Shown in pieces: positions 16,607 through 25,383 of a stretch of 41,016 bases of DNA (the first letter of the stretch is position 1; each line of letters opens with the position of its first letter). The position numbers were made by a program, and so were the translations under genes. This DNA comes from Calditrichota bacterium (GTDB taxonomy: Bacteria > Calditrichota > Calditrichia > JAJRVZ01), in contig JAJRVZ010000056.1 in assembly GCA_024277055.1 (NCBI GenBank), forward strand, positions 1-41,016, in the 5' to 3' direction. The notes under the pieces were generated by a model. The model saw only the letters and a list, made by a program, of their open reading frames with translations. It ran no database searches and was not told the origin of the DNA.

Positions 16607-16622
16607 ATCAATTACTATGCCA
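16607..16622 (-). promoter_or_regulatory. Sigma-54-like -24/-12 promoter upstream of the His-rich mini-protein
   Basis: The minus strand reads TGGCAT, 5 bases, TTGAT, which matches the sigma-54 consensus TGGCAC-N5-TTGCW except for the last C of the -24 box and A instead of C in the -12 box. The predicted start of transcription is about 25 bases before the ATG at 16571. The same element occurs below the other two palindrome pairs. Confidence 0.55.
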
Positions 16623-16707
16623 GGATATATCAATTATGATAATCTATTGTTTATTAAGGTGTTAACGGATTTCCACAGCAATATTTTTGATGAACCAAAA
16701 ACCGTTG

Positions 16708-16745
16708 TGTAGAATATTCTGCAAAGATATGTAGAATATTCTGCA
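16708..16745. promoter_or_regulatory. Paired palindromic operator sites (pair 1)
   Basis: Two copies of TGTAGAATATTCTGCA lie at 16708-16723 and 16730-16745, with centres exactly 22 bp apart, in the gap between the NDH-2 gene and the small-protein operon. They lie about 96 and 118 bp upstream of the GG of the sigma-54-like promoter, the usual place for activator sites of NtrC-type regulators. The 246-bp gap otherwise holds no gene. Confidence 0.75.
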
Positions 16746-16817
16746 AATCACCATGGATAATTGAAGCTAGCGCAGTCTTTCTTATTCACCGTTTTTTACC
16801 GAAGGATTCCGGTATGC

Positions 16818-18095
16818 TCAGCCGGAAGTGATTATTCTCGTACCGCGCTTATGCGTAAAATAATTCCACGCCCATTGAATCATTACGATCATTTTATTGT
16901 CAAACTCGACGAGGTACATGATATGAACAAAAATCCAAACAAGCCATGCAAAGAAACCGCTTACTCTCAAAACGCCGAAATCGGCGATGGCAGCATTTCG
17001 TCCGATTACGGCCAGCATTCCTTTATTGCGATATCTGAATACCGGTATTTTTTTTCCTTTTATGCGTGCTTTAATTATTCGTGCCAGAAAACGCCCTTCC
17101 TGCATCGCGACCGGGGCAATACCGGGCAGCGGCTGACCGGTCTGATGTGAATAGTTTGCCAGATCCCCGGCAACAAAGATATTTGAACAGGTGGCTACCG
17201 AAAAATCCCTGTTAACCATTACTCTTCCCGCCCTGTCCAGGTCGGCGCCGGTTTTTGCTGATAGTATGTCCGCTATTTTAGTTCCTTTTATTCCGGCCGT
17301 CCAGATAATATTTTTTGAATGTTTCGTAATTTTCTCACCGTTCCGTGAAATGGTAATATCGCTTTCACTTACATCCGTGACCATGGAATTGGTCATGACC
17401 GTTACTCCCAGGCGATTGAGAGATTTCCCGGCTTTCAGTGCCAGTGTATCCGGATAGGCCGACAAAATACGAGGTGCCGCTTCCAGCAGAATGATTTCAA
17501 TCTCTTCGGGATCAATGCGGTGATATTCCCTCCGTAATGTTTTGAATGCCAGTTCTGCTATGGCACCGGATAATTCAACACCCGTTGGACCGCCACCGAT
17601 TACAACAAAAGTAAGCCATGCCTTTCGCACGGCCTGATTCTTTTCAATTTCGGCTGCTTCAAAGGCATAAAGAATCTTATTCCGGATTGCCAGTGCATCT
17701 TCAATTGTTTTCAGACCGGGTGCATTTTCCTGCCAGGATTCATTTCCGAAATAATTTTTGTCGACCCCGGTGGCAACGATCAGATAATCATACCCGACCA
17801 GACCCTTTTTCAGTGCGATCTCCTGCTTATCCGGATCAATATCTGTTACTTCATCATTAATGATATCGATTTCATTATTACCGGAAAATACGTATCGTAA
17901 CGGGGAGGCGATATCACCCGGCGACAATTCTCCGGTTGCCACCTGGTACAGCAACGGTTGAAAAAGGTGAAAATTACGTTTATCTATCAGCGTAATCTTT
18001 ACGCCGCTTTTTCGCAGCGACTTTACAGCATATAAGCCACAGAATCCACCACCGATCACCACAACGTGATTTTCACCTTTAATTGGCTCCGACAT
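16818..18095 (-). CDS. ndh: Type II NADH:quinone oxidoreductase (NDH-2)
   Basis: A 425-residue flavoprotein with two dinucleotide-binding motifs: VVVIGGGFCGLYAVKSLR for FAD near residue 11 and FVVIGGGPTGVELSGAIAE for NADH near residue 163. It also has the NDH-2 landmarks FQPLLYQVATGELSPGDIASPLR and VAGDLANYSH...GIAPVAMQEGR (quinone/FAD contacts). The C-terminus carries a hydrophobic, amphipathic region (GFFAWLVWIFVHIMYLVEFDNK) for membrane attachment. It passes electrons from NADH to quinone without pumping protons. It is the last gene of the unit headed by copA; a respiratory enzyme that does not pump fits a stressed membrane, but that link is inferred. No strong terminator was seen after it. 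Confidence 0.93.
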   Translation of the reverse strand: MSEPIKGENHVVVIGGGFCGLYAVKSLRKSGVKITLIDKRNFHLFQPLLYQVATGELSPGDIASPLRYVFSGNNEIDIINDEVTDIDPDKQEIALKKGLVGYDYLIVATGVDKNYFGNESWQENAPGLKTIEDALAIRNKILYAFEAAEIEKNQAVRKAWLTFVVIGGGPTGVELSGAIAELAFKTLRREYHRIDPEEIEIILLEAAPRILSAYPDTLALKAGKSLNRLGVTVMTNSMVTDVSESDITISRNGEKITKHSKNIIWTAGIKGTKIADILSAKTGADLDRAGRVMVNRDFSVATCSNIFVAGDLANYSHQTGQPLPGIAPVAMQEGRFLARIIKARIKGKKIPVFRYRNKGMLAVIGRNAAIADFGVLRVSGFFAWLVWIFVHIMYLVEFDNKMIVMIQWAWNYFTHKRGTRIITSG

Positions 18096-18195
18096 AGGAC
18101 CAGATATCCTCTTTTCAGTTTTGGTATTCGGCTTCTCAAATCATTACAGCATCAGGATTAACTGATGATCAAACCGAATAATTTCACTCCGGATT

Positions 18196-18354
18196 CTATT
18201 TTTTATCTTCGTTCTGTAAATATTTTTGTGGATTCCGGTCAAATTCCTTTTTGCAGCCGGGAGAACAAAAATAATATGTTTCCCCTTTATATTCGCTTAC
18301 TCCCGCAGGTGACTTTTTGTCGACCTGCATTCCGCATACCCTATCTTTTGCCAT
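18196..18354 (-). CDS. YHS domain mini-protein (52 aa)
   Basis: The frame starts at the ATG at 18354 with GGAGG upstream and encodes MAKDRVCGMQVDKKSP, then YKGETYYFCSPGCKKEFDRNPQKYL. This is a complete YHS domain: a small zinc-finger-like fold in which the VCGM and FCSPGC cysteines can bind a metal ion. The same domain forms the N-terminus of the CopA ATPase upstream, so this is likely a free-standing metal carrier or sensor for the same ions (Cu or Ag). It follows a second YHS protein in the same operon by about 20 bp. Confidence 0.82.
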   Translation of the reverse strand: MAKDRVCGMQVDKKSPAGVSEYKGETYYFCSPGCKKEFDRNPQKYLQNEDKK

Positions 18355-18375
18355 GATAAAACCTCCTGATTACAG

Positions 18376-18549
18376 TTAGTTATGTTTGACTTTGTTAATA
18401 TACTTTTGTGAATCCTTTTCGAATTCCGCCTGACAGCGCGGACAGCAAAGGTAGTATTCCTCCTGATCCAGGTGAATTACAACATAGGCTTTGTTCTTGT
18501 TCATTTTTCTGCCGCACACCGGGTCCCTGGTCACATTATTTTTTCCCAT
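18376..18549 (-). CDS. YHS/TRASH-like domain mini-protein (57 aa)
   Basis: A 57-residue protein, MGKNNVTRDPVCGRKMNKNK, then DQEEYYLCCPRCQAEFEKDSQKYI. The DPVCGRKM and CCPRC motifs place it in the YHS family. A GTG at 18561 is also in frame, but the ATG at 18549 is preferred because GAGG lies just upstream; this start overlaps the stop of the membrane spermidine-synthase-like gene closely. It differs from the 52-residue neighbour by an extra Cys (CC) in the second motif, so the two are diverged paralogues. A cytoplasmic copper-handling role is inferred from the operon. Confidence 0.8.
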   Translation of the reverse strand: MGKNNVTRDPVCGRKMNKNKAYVVIHLDQEEYYLCCPRCQAEFEKDSQKYINKVKHN

Positions 18550-18557
18550 GACAAACC

Positions 18558-20951
18558 TCACTTGTTTAGATTAAGATGAAACGCTTTTGAGTGAATAGAT
18601 ATTTTGAAGAAGCCAAGCGAAATCAGAATATAAAAGACGGCTGCCGTCCACAATGCAAAGGTAAATCCAAATAGAATACCGATAATCATGGCAAGAACAG
18701 AGCCGGTAATTGCTGCGATTCCGTTGATACCCCAGCACAGGTAAATATACTCTGATAAATTCATGGCCGAGAGTTTATTCATCGCCGCCGGAAACGGTAT
18801 CCCCAGCAAAATCCCCAAAGGCAAAATTGTTACCATCGATGTTATGAATATACTATCGTTTGCCTGGTAAACCGCAGGGATCAGTTTTGAAAGCGCAACC
18901 GATACCACTGCAATTGCCAGCGACACCAGGGAAATTGTCTTAAATTTATTTTCTTTTATAAAATTACTCAGGAAACTGCCTGTTCCGGTTCCAAGCAGTA
19001 AAGAAAACAAGAGGACACTAATCGCTTCCAGGGGATTATCCGTGAATATATTCAGTTTTTGCAGGGAAGCGATTTCCAGTAACATGAATCCCGCACCGCT
19101 GGAAAAAAATATAAGGTAAAACCACTTTAATTCCGGATGAAGCGCAACGGATTTAAACAGCGAGAACGAATACTTTTCCGGATTACCCTTAATCGCCGTC
19201 ATATACAAAAGCAGGAAGAATACCAGAACGATAATCAGAAAAAAAACTCCGAAAGGCGCCGGTAAACCCTTTTGAAATTTGTAAAAAAACGGTTTATCAT
19301 CATGAACGGCGCCGATGTCGAAAGAGGCCGCCTGTCTGACTTCCTCCGGAGTAACCTGACCATTGTATAGAGCGACCAGAACCTGATCAAACATCCGCCA
19401 GGGCAAATCCAGCCCTAAAAGACTTGCCGGACGAATTTCCGGTGCCTGCCGGTAAGGAAGAAAGAAATTTCCGTTCACAAAACCCAGTTTATGCATCAGC
19501 TGGTGTCTGGCCTGCGTTTCTTCCACCCGAAAGGGTGTTTTTTTTATCACCAGGGTTGGCATCATGCCCGATGCAATGGTATAAATATGATTCATTGATA
19601 GTGAAGGATCAATGCCTTTTTCATTGAAGTACTCAATTACCATCATAATAAGACGATAGATTTCAGCATCATTGTGCGCAACGATGACAATTCTGCCTTC
19701 TGAAGTCAGATGGTCAACATATTCCGAAATCGCCTCGACGGTAAACAGGAAGTTTTCAGTCAAACTGTAACCTTCAATGCTTCTGCTGCTTTTGGTAATC
19801 GGAATTGAAGCCATAATAAGGTCATATTTCAAATTGGATTTTCTTAAATAATTTCGGGCATCGGCAACAACTACATTTACATTCGGGTAATCGCGATATA
19901 ATCCGCCGTTATATTCAGCGTAATCATTCATGATTTGAACAATTTGCGGATTTACCTCCACGGCAGTTATGTGTTTTACCCCTCCGAGCAGTGCAACCAC
20001 CACATCTCTTCCACCACCCGGTCCGATAATAAATGCGGAGTCCTTTTCGGATTCCGTCAGAAAGTAGAAAGGAAAAAATTCACCGAAATGATACCTCAGA
20101 TGAACGGATTTCAGAGAATCGGCCTGTATTTCCCGCCAATTATACATTGCCGATCCGGCTGCTCCGTCAACGAACATGCTCAAGTATCCGCTGCCCTGTT
20201 TTCCCCTCACCAAATCTGTGCGCCCGAAGGCACTCCATCGGCTGTCTATTATTTTTCCCTTTTCGTAAGGGTTGTTGATGAAGCGCAGCAAGTCCTTATT
20301 AGCGTTCTCCGCGACCTGTAACACAGGTTTTTCCATAAATATATTTACACCGATTGCCGCGATCAGGACCAGTACAATGCTGAATCCCGATGATATTTTC
20401 CAGTCTCTTGCGGGAACGGAAAACAGAAGGGACGCCAAAGCCAGAATAATAGAAGCAAGGAAGGCCACATTCACCACACTGAACTGATTCAGTATCGGAA
20501 TTGTTACCAATGTAGCAATTGCCGCACCGAAAATATCAAAGGCATAAACCATGCTGCTTTTATGCGGGAATTTTTGAAAAACACCAGCCATTACCAGGCC
20601 GAAGAAGAAGAAGGGTACCGCAGCTGCGGCAATATAAATCCATTCGCTGAATGTCCCGCCGAAACCAAGGGCCTTAACCGGGTCGAAGATCAACACCAGT
20701 ATCAAAATCAAAGAAGTGAAAGATGTCATGGCAACATTTACCGGCAAATCATTCATCGGAAATATCTGATACCATTTCTTCAGCGCCATTCCGCCAAGTC
20801 CGATGCTCATCACCGAAAGGGACAGAATCAAATAGACAAAGTGATAGTCAAATTTAACCGAGAACAGCCTTGTCAATACCAGTTCGAACATCATCAAACT
20901 AAAACTGGTTAGAAATATTGCCGAATAATTATACTTGCCCTGCCCTGACAT
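18558..20951 (-). CDS. Membrane-embedded spermidine-synthase-like protein
   Basis: A 797-residue protein with an N-terminal set of about six membrane helices (residues 8-205), a central Rossmann methyltransferase/aminopropyltransferase domain with SAM-type motif I (FIIGPGGGRDVVVALLGGVKHITAVEVNP, near 300-330) and DLIMASIPITKSSRSIEGYSLTENFLFT further on, and a C-terminal half with about seven helices. It belongs to the 'fused' SpeE-like membrane proteins, whose reaction is not established; the acidic residues that bind polyamine in true SpeE are not clearly kept. In many genomes such genes sit next to respiratory or metal genes. It lies between the cupredoxin and YHS genes. The ATG at 20951 is favoured by GGAG six bases upstream; the ATG at 20954 is an alternative. 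Confidence 0.78.
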   Translation of the reverse strand: MSGQGKYNYSAIFLTSFSLMMFELVLTRLFSVKFDYHFVYLILSLSVMSIGLGGMALKKWYQIFPMNDLPVNVAMTSFTSLILILVLIFDPVKALGFGGTFSEWIYIAAAAVPFFFFGLVMAGVFQKFPHKSSMVYAFDIFGAAIATLVTIPILNQFSVVNVAFLASIILALASLLFSVPARDWKISSGFSIVLVLIAAIGVNIFMEKPVLQVAENANKDLLRFINNPYEKGKIIDSRWSAFGRTDLVRGKQGSGYLSMFVDGAAGSAMYNWREIQADSLKSVHLRYHFGEFFPFYFLTESEKDSAFIIGPGGGRDVVVALLGGVKHITAVEVNPQIVQIMNDYAEYNGGLYRDYPNVNVVVADARNYLRKSNLKYDLIMASIPITKSSRSIEGYSLTENFLFTVEAISEYVDHLTSEGRIVIVAHNDAEIYRLIMMVIEYFNEKGIDPSLSMNHIYTIASGMMPTLVIKKTPFRVEETQARHQLMHKLGFVNGNFFLPYRQAPEIRPASLLGLDLPWRMFDQVLVALYNGQVTPEEVRQAASFDIGAVHDDKPFFYKFQKGLPAPFGVFFLIIVLVFFLLLYMTAIKGNPEKYSFSLFKSVALHPELKWFYLIFFSSGAGFMLLEIASLQKLNIFTDNPLEAISVLLFSLLLGTGTGSFLSNFIKENKFKTISLVSLAIAVVSVALSKLIPAVYQANDSIFITSMVTILPLGILLGIPFPAAMNKLSAMNLSEYIYLCWGINGIAAITGSVLAMIIGILFGFTFALWTAAVFYILISLGFFKISIHSKAFHLNLNK

Positions 20952-20986
20952 CATTCACTCCATGGTTGACCGACGTTTGGGATTCA

Positions 20987-21364
20987 TCACTGGACAATCA
21001 GTTTGCCGCGTAACATTCCCATGGCACATTGAAACTCATAGGTACCGGGTTTATCCGGAGTAAACTCCACCGGAACATTTTTAAACGGCGTCAATGTGGC
21101 CTGTTTTCCAAAATCGGGAAACAGAACCTGCTCCGAACAGGCGGCCGTTTCTTCACGAAGAAAATTCAAGCGCACCGGCCGGCCGGCATCCACAAGTATT
21201 ACATCCGGCGAATAACCGCCTTTTACTTTGATCAGAGCTTCCTGTACACCACCTTCCACCGTGGCCAGGCGGGTCACCTTTTTCTCGGAGAACCAGAAAT
21301 ACCATCCTACGATTACGGCGAGTGTAATCCCACTCAGCGTAACAATTATTTGATCTGTTGCCAT
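20987..21364 (-). CDS. Membrane-anchored cupredoxin-domain protein (CupA-like)
   Basis: A 125-residue protein with one N-terminal membrane helix (residues 7-25) and a cupredoxin-fold domain (residues about 40-125): GYSPDVILVDAGRPVRLNFLREETAACSEQVLFPDFG, PVEFTPDKPGTYEFQCAMGMLRGKLIV. There is no His in the domain; the likely copper ligands are the Cys of AACSE and the Cys/Met of QCAMGM, which suits Cu(I) better than an electron-transfer type 1 site. A similar arrangement is known for the membrane cupredoxin CupA, which hands Cu(I) to CopA. It starts 16 bp after copA, with AGGAG upstream of its ATG. Copper delivery to CopA is inferred. Confidence 0.85.
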   Translation of the reverse strand: MATDQIIVTLSGITLAVIVGWYFWFSEKKVTRLATVEGGVQEALIKVKGGYSPDVILVDAGRPVRLNFLREETAACSEQVLFPDFGKQATLTPFKNVPVEFTPDKPGTYEFQCAMGMLRGKLIVQ

Positions 21365-21379
21365 GATTTTGTCTCCTCG

Positions 21380-24031
21380 TTATTTATTGAGTTTTAAACG
21401 ACGTAAACGATTGGCGTTCGTTACAACCGTAACCGAGCTGAATGCCATCGCTGCTCCTGCAAGCATCGGTGAAAGCAATACACCGAAAAACGGGTAAAGT
21501 ACGCCGGCTGCAATGGGCAGCCCCAAACCGTTGTAAAAGAATGCGCCGAACAGGTTCTGGCGAATGTTCCGCATGGTTGCGCGGGATATCTGGATTGCCG
21601 TAACCACGCCGTTCAGACTTCCCTTGATCAGGGTAATATCAGAAGCTTCAATCGCCACGTCTGTGCCGGATCCTATCGCAAATCCGATGTCCGCCTGGGC
21701 CAGGGCCGGAGCATCATTGATGCCATCCCCAACCATCGCCACGCGTTTTCCTTCCAATTGCAGCTTTTGTACGTTGAAGGCTTTATCTTCAGGCAGAACT
21801 TCCGCAAGCACACGATCAACATTCACCTCGCGGGCGATGGCATCTGCCGTACGTTTATTATCACCGGTGAGCATGACGACTTCCAGCCCCAGTTTCTTTA
21901 AGCGGGCAATCGCTTCCTTCGAGTCCTCTTTCACCGTGTCGGCTACAGCAATAATTCCGGCCACTTTTTTATCAATTGCAACAAACATGGGGGTTTTGCC
22001 GTTGTCCGCCAGCTTAGAACCCTTCTGAATCAGTTCGCCAGGATCAAGATTTTGCTGCAGCATGAATTTTATATTGCCCAGCAGAATTCTGTGTCCGTCA
22101 ACGTCTGCTTCCACACCATGACCGGGAACAGCATTAAAATCCTGAGTTTCCATTAACTTGAGTTTCTTGTTCTTTGCTTCTTCAAGGATCGCCTCACCCA
22201 GCGGATGCTCCGAACCCCTTTCGACACTTGCGGCAAAGGTGAGGATTGTTCTAACATCCAGGCCGTCGGCCGTCACTACATCGGTTACTACCGGCTTTCC
22301 CGCCGTAATCGTTCCGGTTTTGTCGAGAACCACCACATCCAGTTTCTGCGCACTTTCCAGCGCTTCCCCGCTGCGGATCAATATTCCGTTCTCAGCCCCT
22401 TTTCCAACGCCAACCATCAAACTGATCGGTGTTGCCAGACCAAGTGCACAGGGACAGGCTATAATCAGCACCGTTACAAAGACAATTAAGGAATAAATAA
22501 GATTAGGTTGTGGACCGAAATCGTACCAGGTTACAAACGAAAGTATGGCTATAATGATCACCGCCGGTACAAAATATCCTGCAACTTTGTCTACGATTCG
22601 TTGAATAGGCGCTTTCGAACTCTGCGCCTGCTGTACCATTTTAATGATCTGGGCCAGTGCCGTATCTTTTCCGACTTTCGTTGCCTTGAATTTAAAGGAA
22701 CCGGTTTTGTTGATCGTTGCACCGATAACTTCATCATTTTCGTGCTTTTCGATCGGGATCGGTTCACCGGTTATCATCGATTCGTCAACGGAAGAACTAC
22801 CCTCAACGATCACCCCGTCAACCGGTATCTTTTCGCCGGGCCGAACGACAATGACATCATCCAGAACGACTTCTTCAACCGGCAAATCCATTTCTTCTCC
22901 ATTGCGAACCACCCGTGCGGTTTTCGGTTGCAGGCCGATCAGTTTTTTAATTGCCTCGGAACTTTTACCCTTGGCCCTGATTTCCAGCGCCATTCCCAAT
23001 ACCACCAACGCCACGACCACCGAAATGACATCAAAGAATTGATCAGCCAGTTCCTGACTTGGAAATATCTGCGGAAAAAACGCCGCCGTGCTGGAATAAA
23101 GCCAAGCGGCACTAATACCGGTTGCGATTAAAGTATGCATATTTGCGGAATGGTTCTTGAAAGCAGCCCACGCGCCCGTAAAAAACTGAGAACCGGACCA
23201 GAACATTACCGGCAGAGAAATAACAGACATGGCTACCCATATCCATTGCAGTGTTTCGCTTCCCCGCTGGAATTGCCGTGGCAGGCCCCATAACTCCGGA
23301 TAACTGAAAAACATTACCGGAAGTGAAATAATACCGGCAAATATGAATTTTCGCAATAAAGTTTTATATTCCCGTTCGCGTGCCAGCTGGTTTTCATCCT
23401 GCTGATCCTTTCCGTCATCGGTGCCGGGCGATACCGAATCGGTAACTTCATATCCCAGGTCGGTGATGACTTTCTTGATCTGATCAATCTGCACCGCGGA
23501 TGGAATATAAGTGACATGCGCGCTTTCACCGGCCAGGTCTACACTGGCCGAAAGAATGCCGGAACTGGTAAACAATTCCGATTCTATTTCGGTTACGCAT
23601 GAAGCACAGTGCATTCCGTGAATACCCAGGTCCAGTTCAGCACGTCCGACTTTATATCCACTCTGCTTTACGGCTTCCACCACATGCTCTACAGCCAGAA
23701 GGTTCGGATCATAATCAAGGTATAATTTTTCCGAACCGTAATTAACATTTGCCGCTACCACACCGTCAAGCAGATTGACGTTTTTTTCTATGGTAGTGGC
23801 GCAACTCGCGCAATCCATTCCCAGTATTGGGATTTCCACCCTTTCAATCCCGCTTTTATTTACCCGGTAAGTTGCGGATTGGCTTCGTGGTTTGATATAT
23901 TTATCAGGCTCAGCATCAAATTTTTCTTTGCATGTTGCCGAGCAAAACTCGTATCGGCTCCCTCCGAATTCTGTTATAAAGGTTCCTGTGGATTCCAGCT
24001 CCATACCACAAACCTTGTCAACAACTTTCAT
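21380..24031 (-). CDS. copA: Copper-translocating P-type ATPase (YHS plus two HMA domains)
   Basis: An 883-residue P1B-type ATPase. An N-terminal YHS domain ([21 protein letters not shown]; residues 3-47) is followed by two HMA domains with GMDCASC (Cys74, Cys77) and GMHCASC (Cys142, Cys145). The core has the CPC motif ([12 protein letters not shown]), [11 protein letters not shown] (phosphorylated Asp), SEHPLGEAI (HP motif), [14 protein letters not shown] and [20 protein letters not shown], plus the final helices with [16 protein letters not shown]. It exports Cu(I) from the cytoplasm at the cost of ATP. The ATG at 24031 with GGAGG upstream is chosen; 53 residues of upstream open frame include promoter DNA. 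It heads an operon with the cupredoxin, two YHS proteins and NDH-2. Confidence 0.95.
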   Translation of the reverse strand: MKVVDKVCGMELESTGTFITEFGGSRYEFCSATCKEKFDAEPDKYIKPRSQSATYRVNKSGIERVEIPILGMDCASCATTIEKNVNLLDGVVAANVNYGSEKLYLDYDPNLLAVEHVVEAVKQSGYKVGRAELDLGIHGMHCASCVTEIESELFTSSGILSASVDLAGESAHVTYIPSAVQIDQIKKVITDLGYEVTDSVSPGTDDGKDQQDENQLAREREYKTLLRKFIFAGIISLPVMFFSYPELWGLPRQFQRGSETLQWIWVAMSVISLPVMFWSGSQFFTGAWAAFKNHSANMHTLIATGISAAWLYSSTAAFFPQIFPSQELADQFFDVISVVVALVVLGMALEIRAKGKSSEAIKKLIGLQPKTARVVRNGEEMDLPVEEVVLDDVIVVRPGEKIPVDGVIVEGSSSVDESMITGEPIPIEKHENDEVIGATINKTGSFKFKATKVGKDTALAQIIKMVQQAQSSKAPIQRIVDKVAGYFVPAVIIIAILSFVTWYDFGPQPNLIYSLIVFVTVLIIACPCALGLATPISLMVGVGKGAENGILIRSGEALESAQKLDVVVLDKTGTITAGKPVVTDVVTADGLDVRTILTFAASVERGSEHPLGEAILEEAKNKKLKLMETQDFNAVPGHGVEADVDGHRILLGNIKFMLQQNLDPGELIQKGSKLADNGKTPMFVAIDKKVAGIIAVADTVKEDSKEAIARLKKLGLEVVMLTGDNKRTADAIAREVNVDRVLAEVLPEDKAFNVQKLQLEGKRVAMVGDGINDAPALAQADIGFAIGSGTDVAIEASDITLIKGSLNGVVTAIQISRATMRNIRQNLFGAFFYNGLGLPIAAGVLYPFFGVLLSPMLAGAAMAFSSVTVVTNANRLRRLKLNK

Positions 24032-24067
24032 TTTATCCTCCAAAAGTAGATATTTGAGGGAGTATAG

Positions 24068-24083
24068 TTCACAAATCATGCCA
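24068..24083 (-). promoter_or_regulatory. Sigma-54-like promoter upstream of copA
   Basis: The minus strand reads TGGCAT, GATTT, GTGAA, preceded by TT, with the GG-to-GA spacing of a sigma-54 promoter. Transcription would begin about 27 bases before the copA ATG, nearly the same leader length as at the 16607 promoter. The -12 box is weaker than at the other two sites. Confidence 0.5.
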
Positions 24084-24145
24084 AAACCATAACTATCTGT
24101 TTTTATAAACTTTATAAACACAACCGGCAATTGATTCAAATAAAA

Positions 24146-24183
24146 TGAAGAATATTCCACAGGCAACTGCAGAATATTCTTCA
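24146..24183. promoter_or_regulatory. Paired palindromic operator sites (pair 2)
   Basis: TGAAGAATATTCCACA (24146-24161) and TGCAGAATATTCTTCA (24168-24183) share the core AGAATATTC with the other two pairs and again have centres 22 bp apart. They lie between the Rieske gene and copA, about 72 and 94 bp upstream of the sigma-54-like -24 box. These are the most diverged copies. Confidence 0.72.
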
Positions 24184-24226
24184 ACCGCAAACAAGGCAGG
24201 GTTTTGAGGTGGGAAATTCAGATGGG

Positions 24227-24670
24227 TCAGGTTATTCTTGATACAAATATTTTTTCTTCCTTTACATGCACTTCATACGGGTCCAGCGGCCGTGGCGGCG
24301 GACCGGAAATATTCCTTCCCTGCAAATCATAATGTCCGTTATGGCAGGCGCACCATATGTGCTCAAAATCTTCCCGGTACTGAACGATACACGCCAGGTG
24401 CGTGCAGATCGCCGTGTAGGCCTTGAAATCTCCTTCGGGAGTTCTGAGCAGAATGACCGGTTTCGACCCGTATTTAATAATTTTGCCGCTGTTGGGTTTC
24501 ATTTCGCTGATTGTACCCGCCAGTACGCTGGAAGGATTTGATTCCACACCTTTCGGAGGTTGCAAATATTTCCACACCGGGTAAAAAACAGCTGTAGCCA
24601 GCCCCCCGAAAGTGGTCCCCAGCATCCAATTCAGGAATCCTCTTCTTCCTTTATTTTCAGGATTATTCAT
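24227..24670 (-). CDS. Rieske [2Fe-2S] protein with twin-arginine-like signal
   Basis: A 147-residue protein of the QcrA type. Its N-terminus carries a twin-arginine-like motif (KGRRGFLNWM, residues 8-16) and a hydrophobic anchor (to about 33). The Rieske boxes are intact: C89-T-H91 with C94, and C107-A-C109-H110, which supply two Cys and two His ligands plus the pair of Cys that make the stabilising disulfide, as in high-potential bc1-type Rieske centres. Normally such a protein works with cytochrome b in quinol oxidation, but no cytochrome b gene is in the window; a different quinol-oxidising partner or a distant gene is needed. It is the last gene of the ccmF-headed operon, with AGAAGGAG upstream of the ATG. 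Confidence 0.9.
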   Translation of the reverse strand: MNNPENKGRRGFLNWMLGTTFGGLATAVFYPVWKYLQPPKGVESNPSSVLAGTISEMKPNSGKIIKYGSKPVILLRTPEGDFKAYTAICTHLACIVQYREDFEHIWCACHNGHYDLQGRNISGPPPRPLDPYEVHVKEEKIFVSRIT

Positions 24671-24696
24671 TTTTGACTCCTTCTTTCTTTGTCACA

Positions 24697-25371
24697 CTAA
24701 TTCAATTGATCGATTCTACCATCTTTCATGCTGATGGTTCTGGATGCATACTTCAGGTTTTCCTGGTTATGGGTAACCATGATGATCGTCTGGCCTTCCC
24801 GGTGCAAATCAGCGAACAATTGCATAATTCCGGCACTGGTAACACTATCCAGATTACCGGTCGGTTCATCCGCCAGAATAATCGGCGGTTCGTTTACGAG
24901 GGCCCTGGCAATCGCCACTCGCTCCTGCTCTCCACCGCTGAGCTCATCCGGCAATCGATCGGCTTTGTCCGCCATTCCGACCTTTTCAAGTATTTGCATC
25001 GCGCGTGAATTACGTTTTGCCGCGCTCAGATCGGAGATGGCAAACGGGATCAGAACATTCTCGAGCACCGTCAGATAGGGAATCAGATAAAATGCCTGAA
25101 AAACAAATCCGATATATTCCTTCCGAAAATCCGCCCGCTGTTCCGGGTTCAACGCGTAAATATCCAGATCGTCTACCCGTATATTTCCCCGCGTCGGGTG
25201 ATTTAATCCGCCAATCATCGTAAGCAGAGTGCTTTTTCCCGACCCCGAATGTCCAAGGACGGCGATAAATTCACCAAAAGTTATTTCAGTACTGATTCCG
25301 CTCACGGCTTTAACATTGGTACCGTTTTTACCGTAATGTTTTTCAATATTTTCTATTTCAATTAAAGCCAT
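24697..25371 (-). CDS. ABC transporter ATP-binding protein (LolD/MacB type)
   Basis: A 224-residue ATPase of the LolD/FtsE/MacB group. It has the Walker A GHSGSGKSTLL (residues about 39-49), the Q-loop region GFVFQAFYLIPYLTVLENVLIPF, the signature LSGGEQERVAIARALV, the Walker B IILADEPTGNLD and the switch His in IMVTHN. It powers the FtsX-like permease encoded just upstream (12 bp gap). This class moves lipoproteins or small molecules out of the inner membrane, or transmits mechanical force, rather than importing solutes. The substrate is unknown; the DUF2318 protein before the permease points to a metal-linked task. Confidence 0.93.
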   Translation of the reverse strand: MALIEIENIEKHYGKNGTNVKAVSGISTEITFGEFIAVLGHSGSGKSTLLTMIGGLNHPTRGNIRVDDLDIYALNPEQRADFRKEYIGFVFQAFYLIPYLTVLENVLIPFAISDLSAAKRNSRAMQILEKVGMADKADRLPDELSGGEQERVAIARALVNEPPIILADEPTGNLDSVTSAGIMQLFADLHREGQTIIMVTHNQENLKYASRTISMKDGRIDQLN

Positions 25372-25383
25372 TGTTCACATCCT

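Noticed and set aside
18131-18182. Nested inverted repeat (ATTCGG...CATCAG-CTGATG...CCGAAT) between the NDH-2 and YHS genes
   Set aside because: Short arms and no U-run on either strand; not enough to call a terminator or regulatory RNA.
23314-24190. Longer N-terminus for CopA beginning at 24190
   Set aside because: The extra 53 residues come from the promoter and palindrome DNA; the ATG at 24031 has GGAGG and begins directly at the YHS domain.
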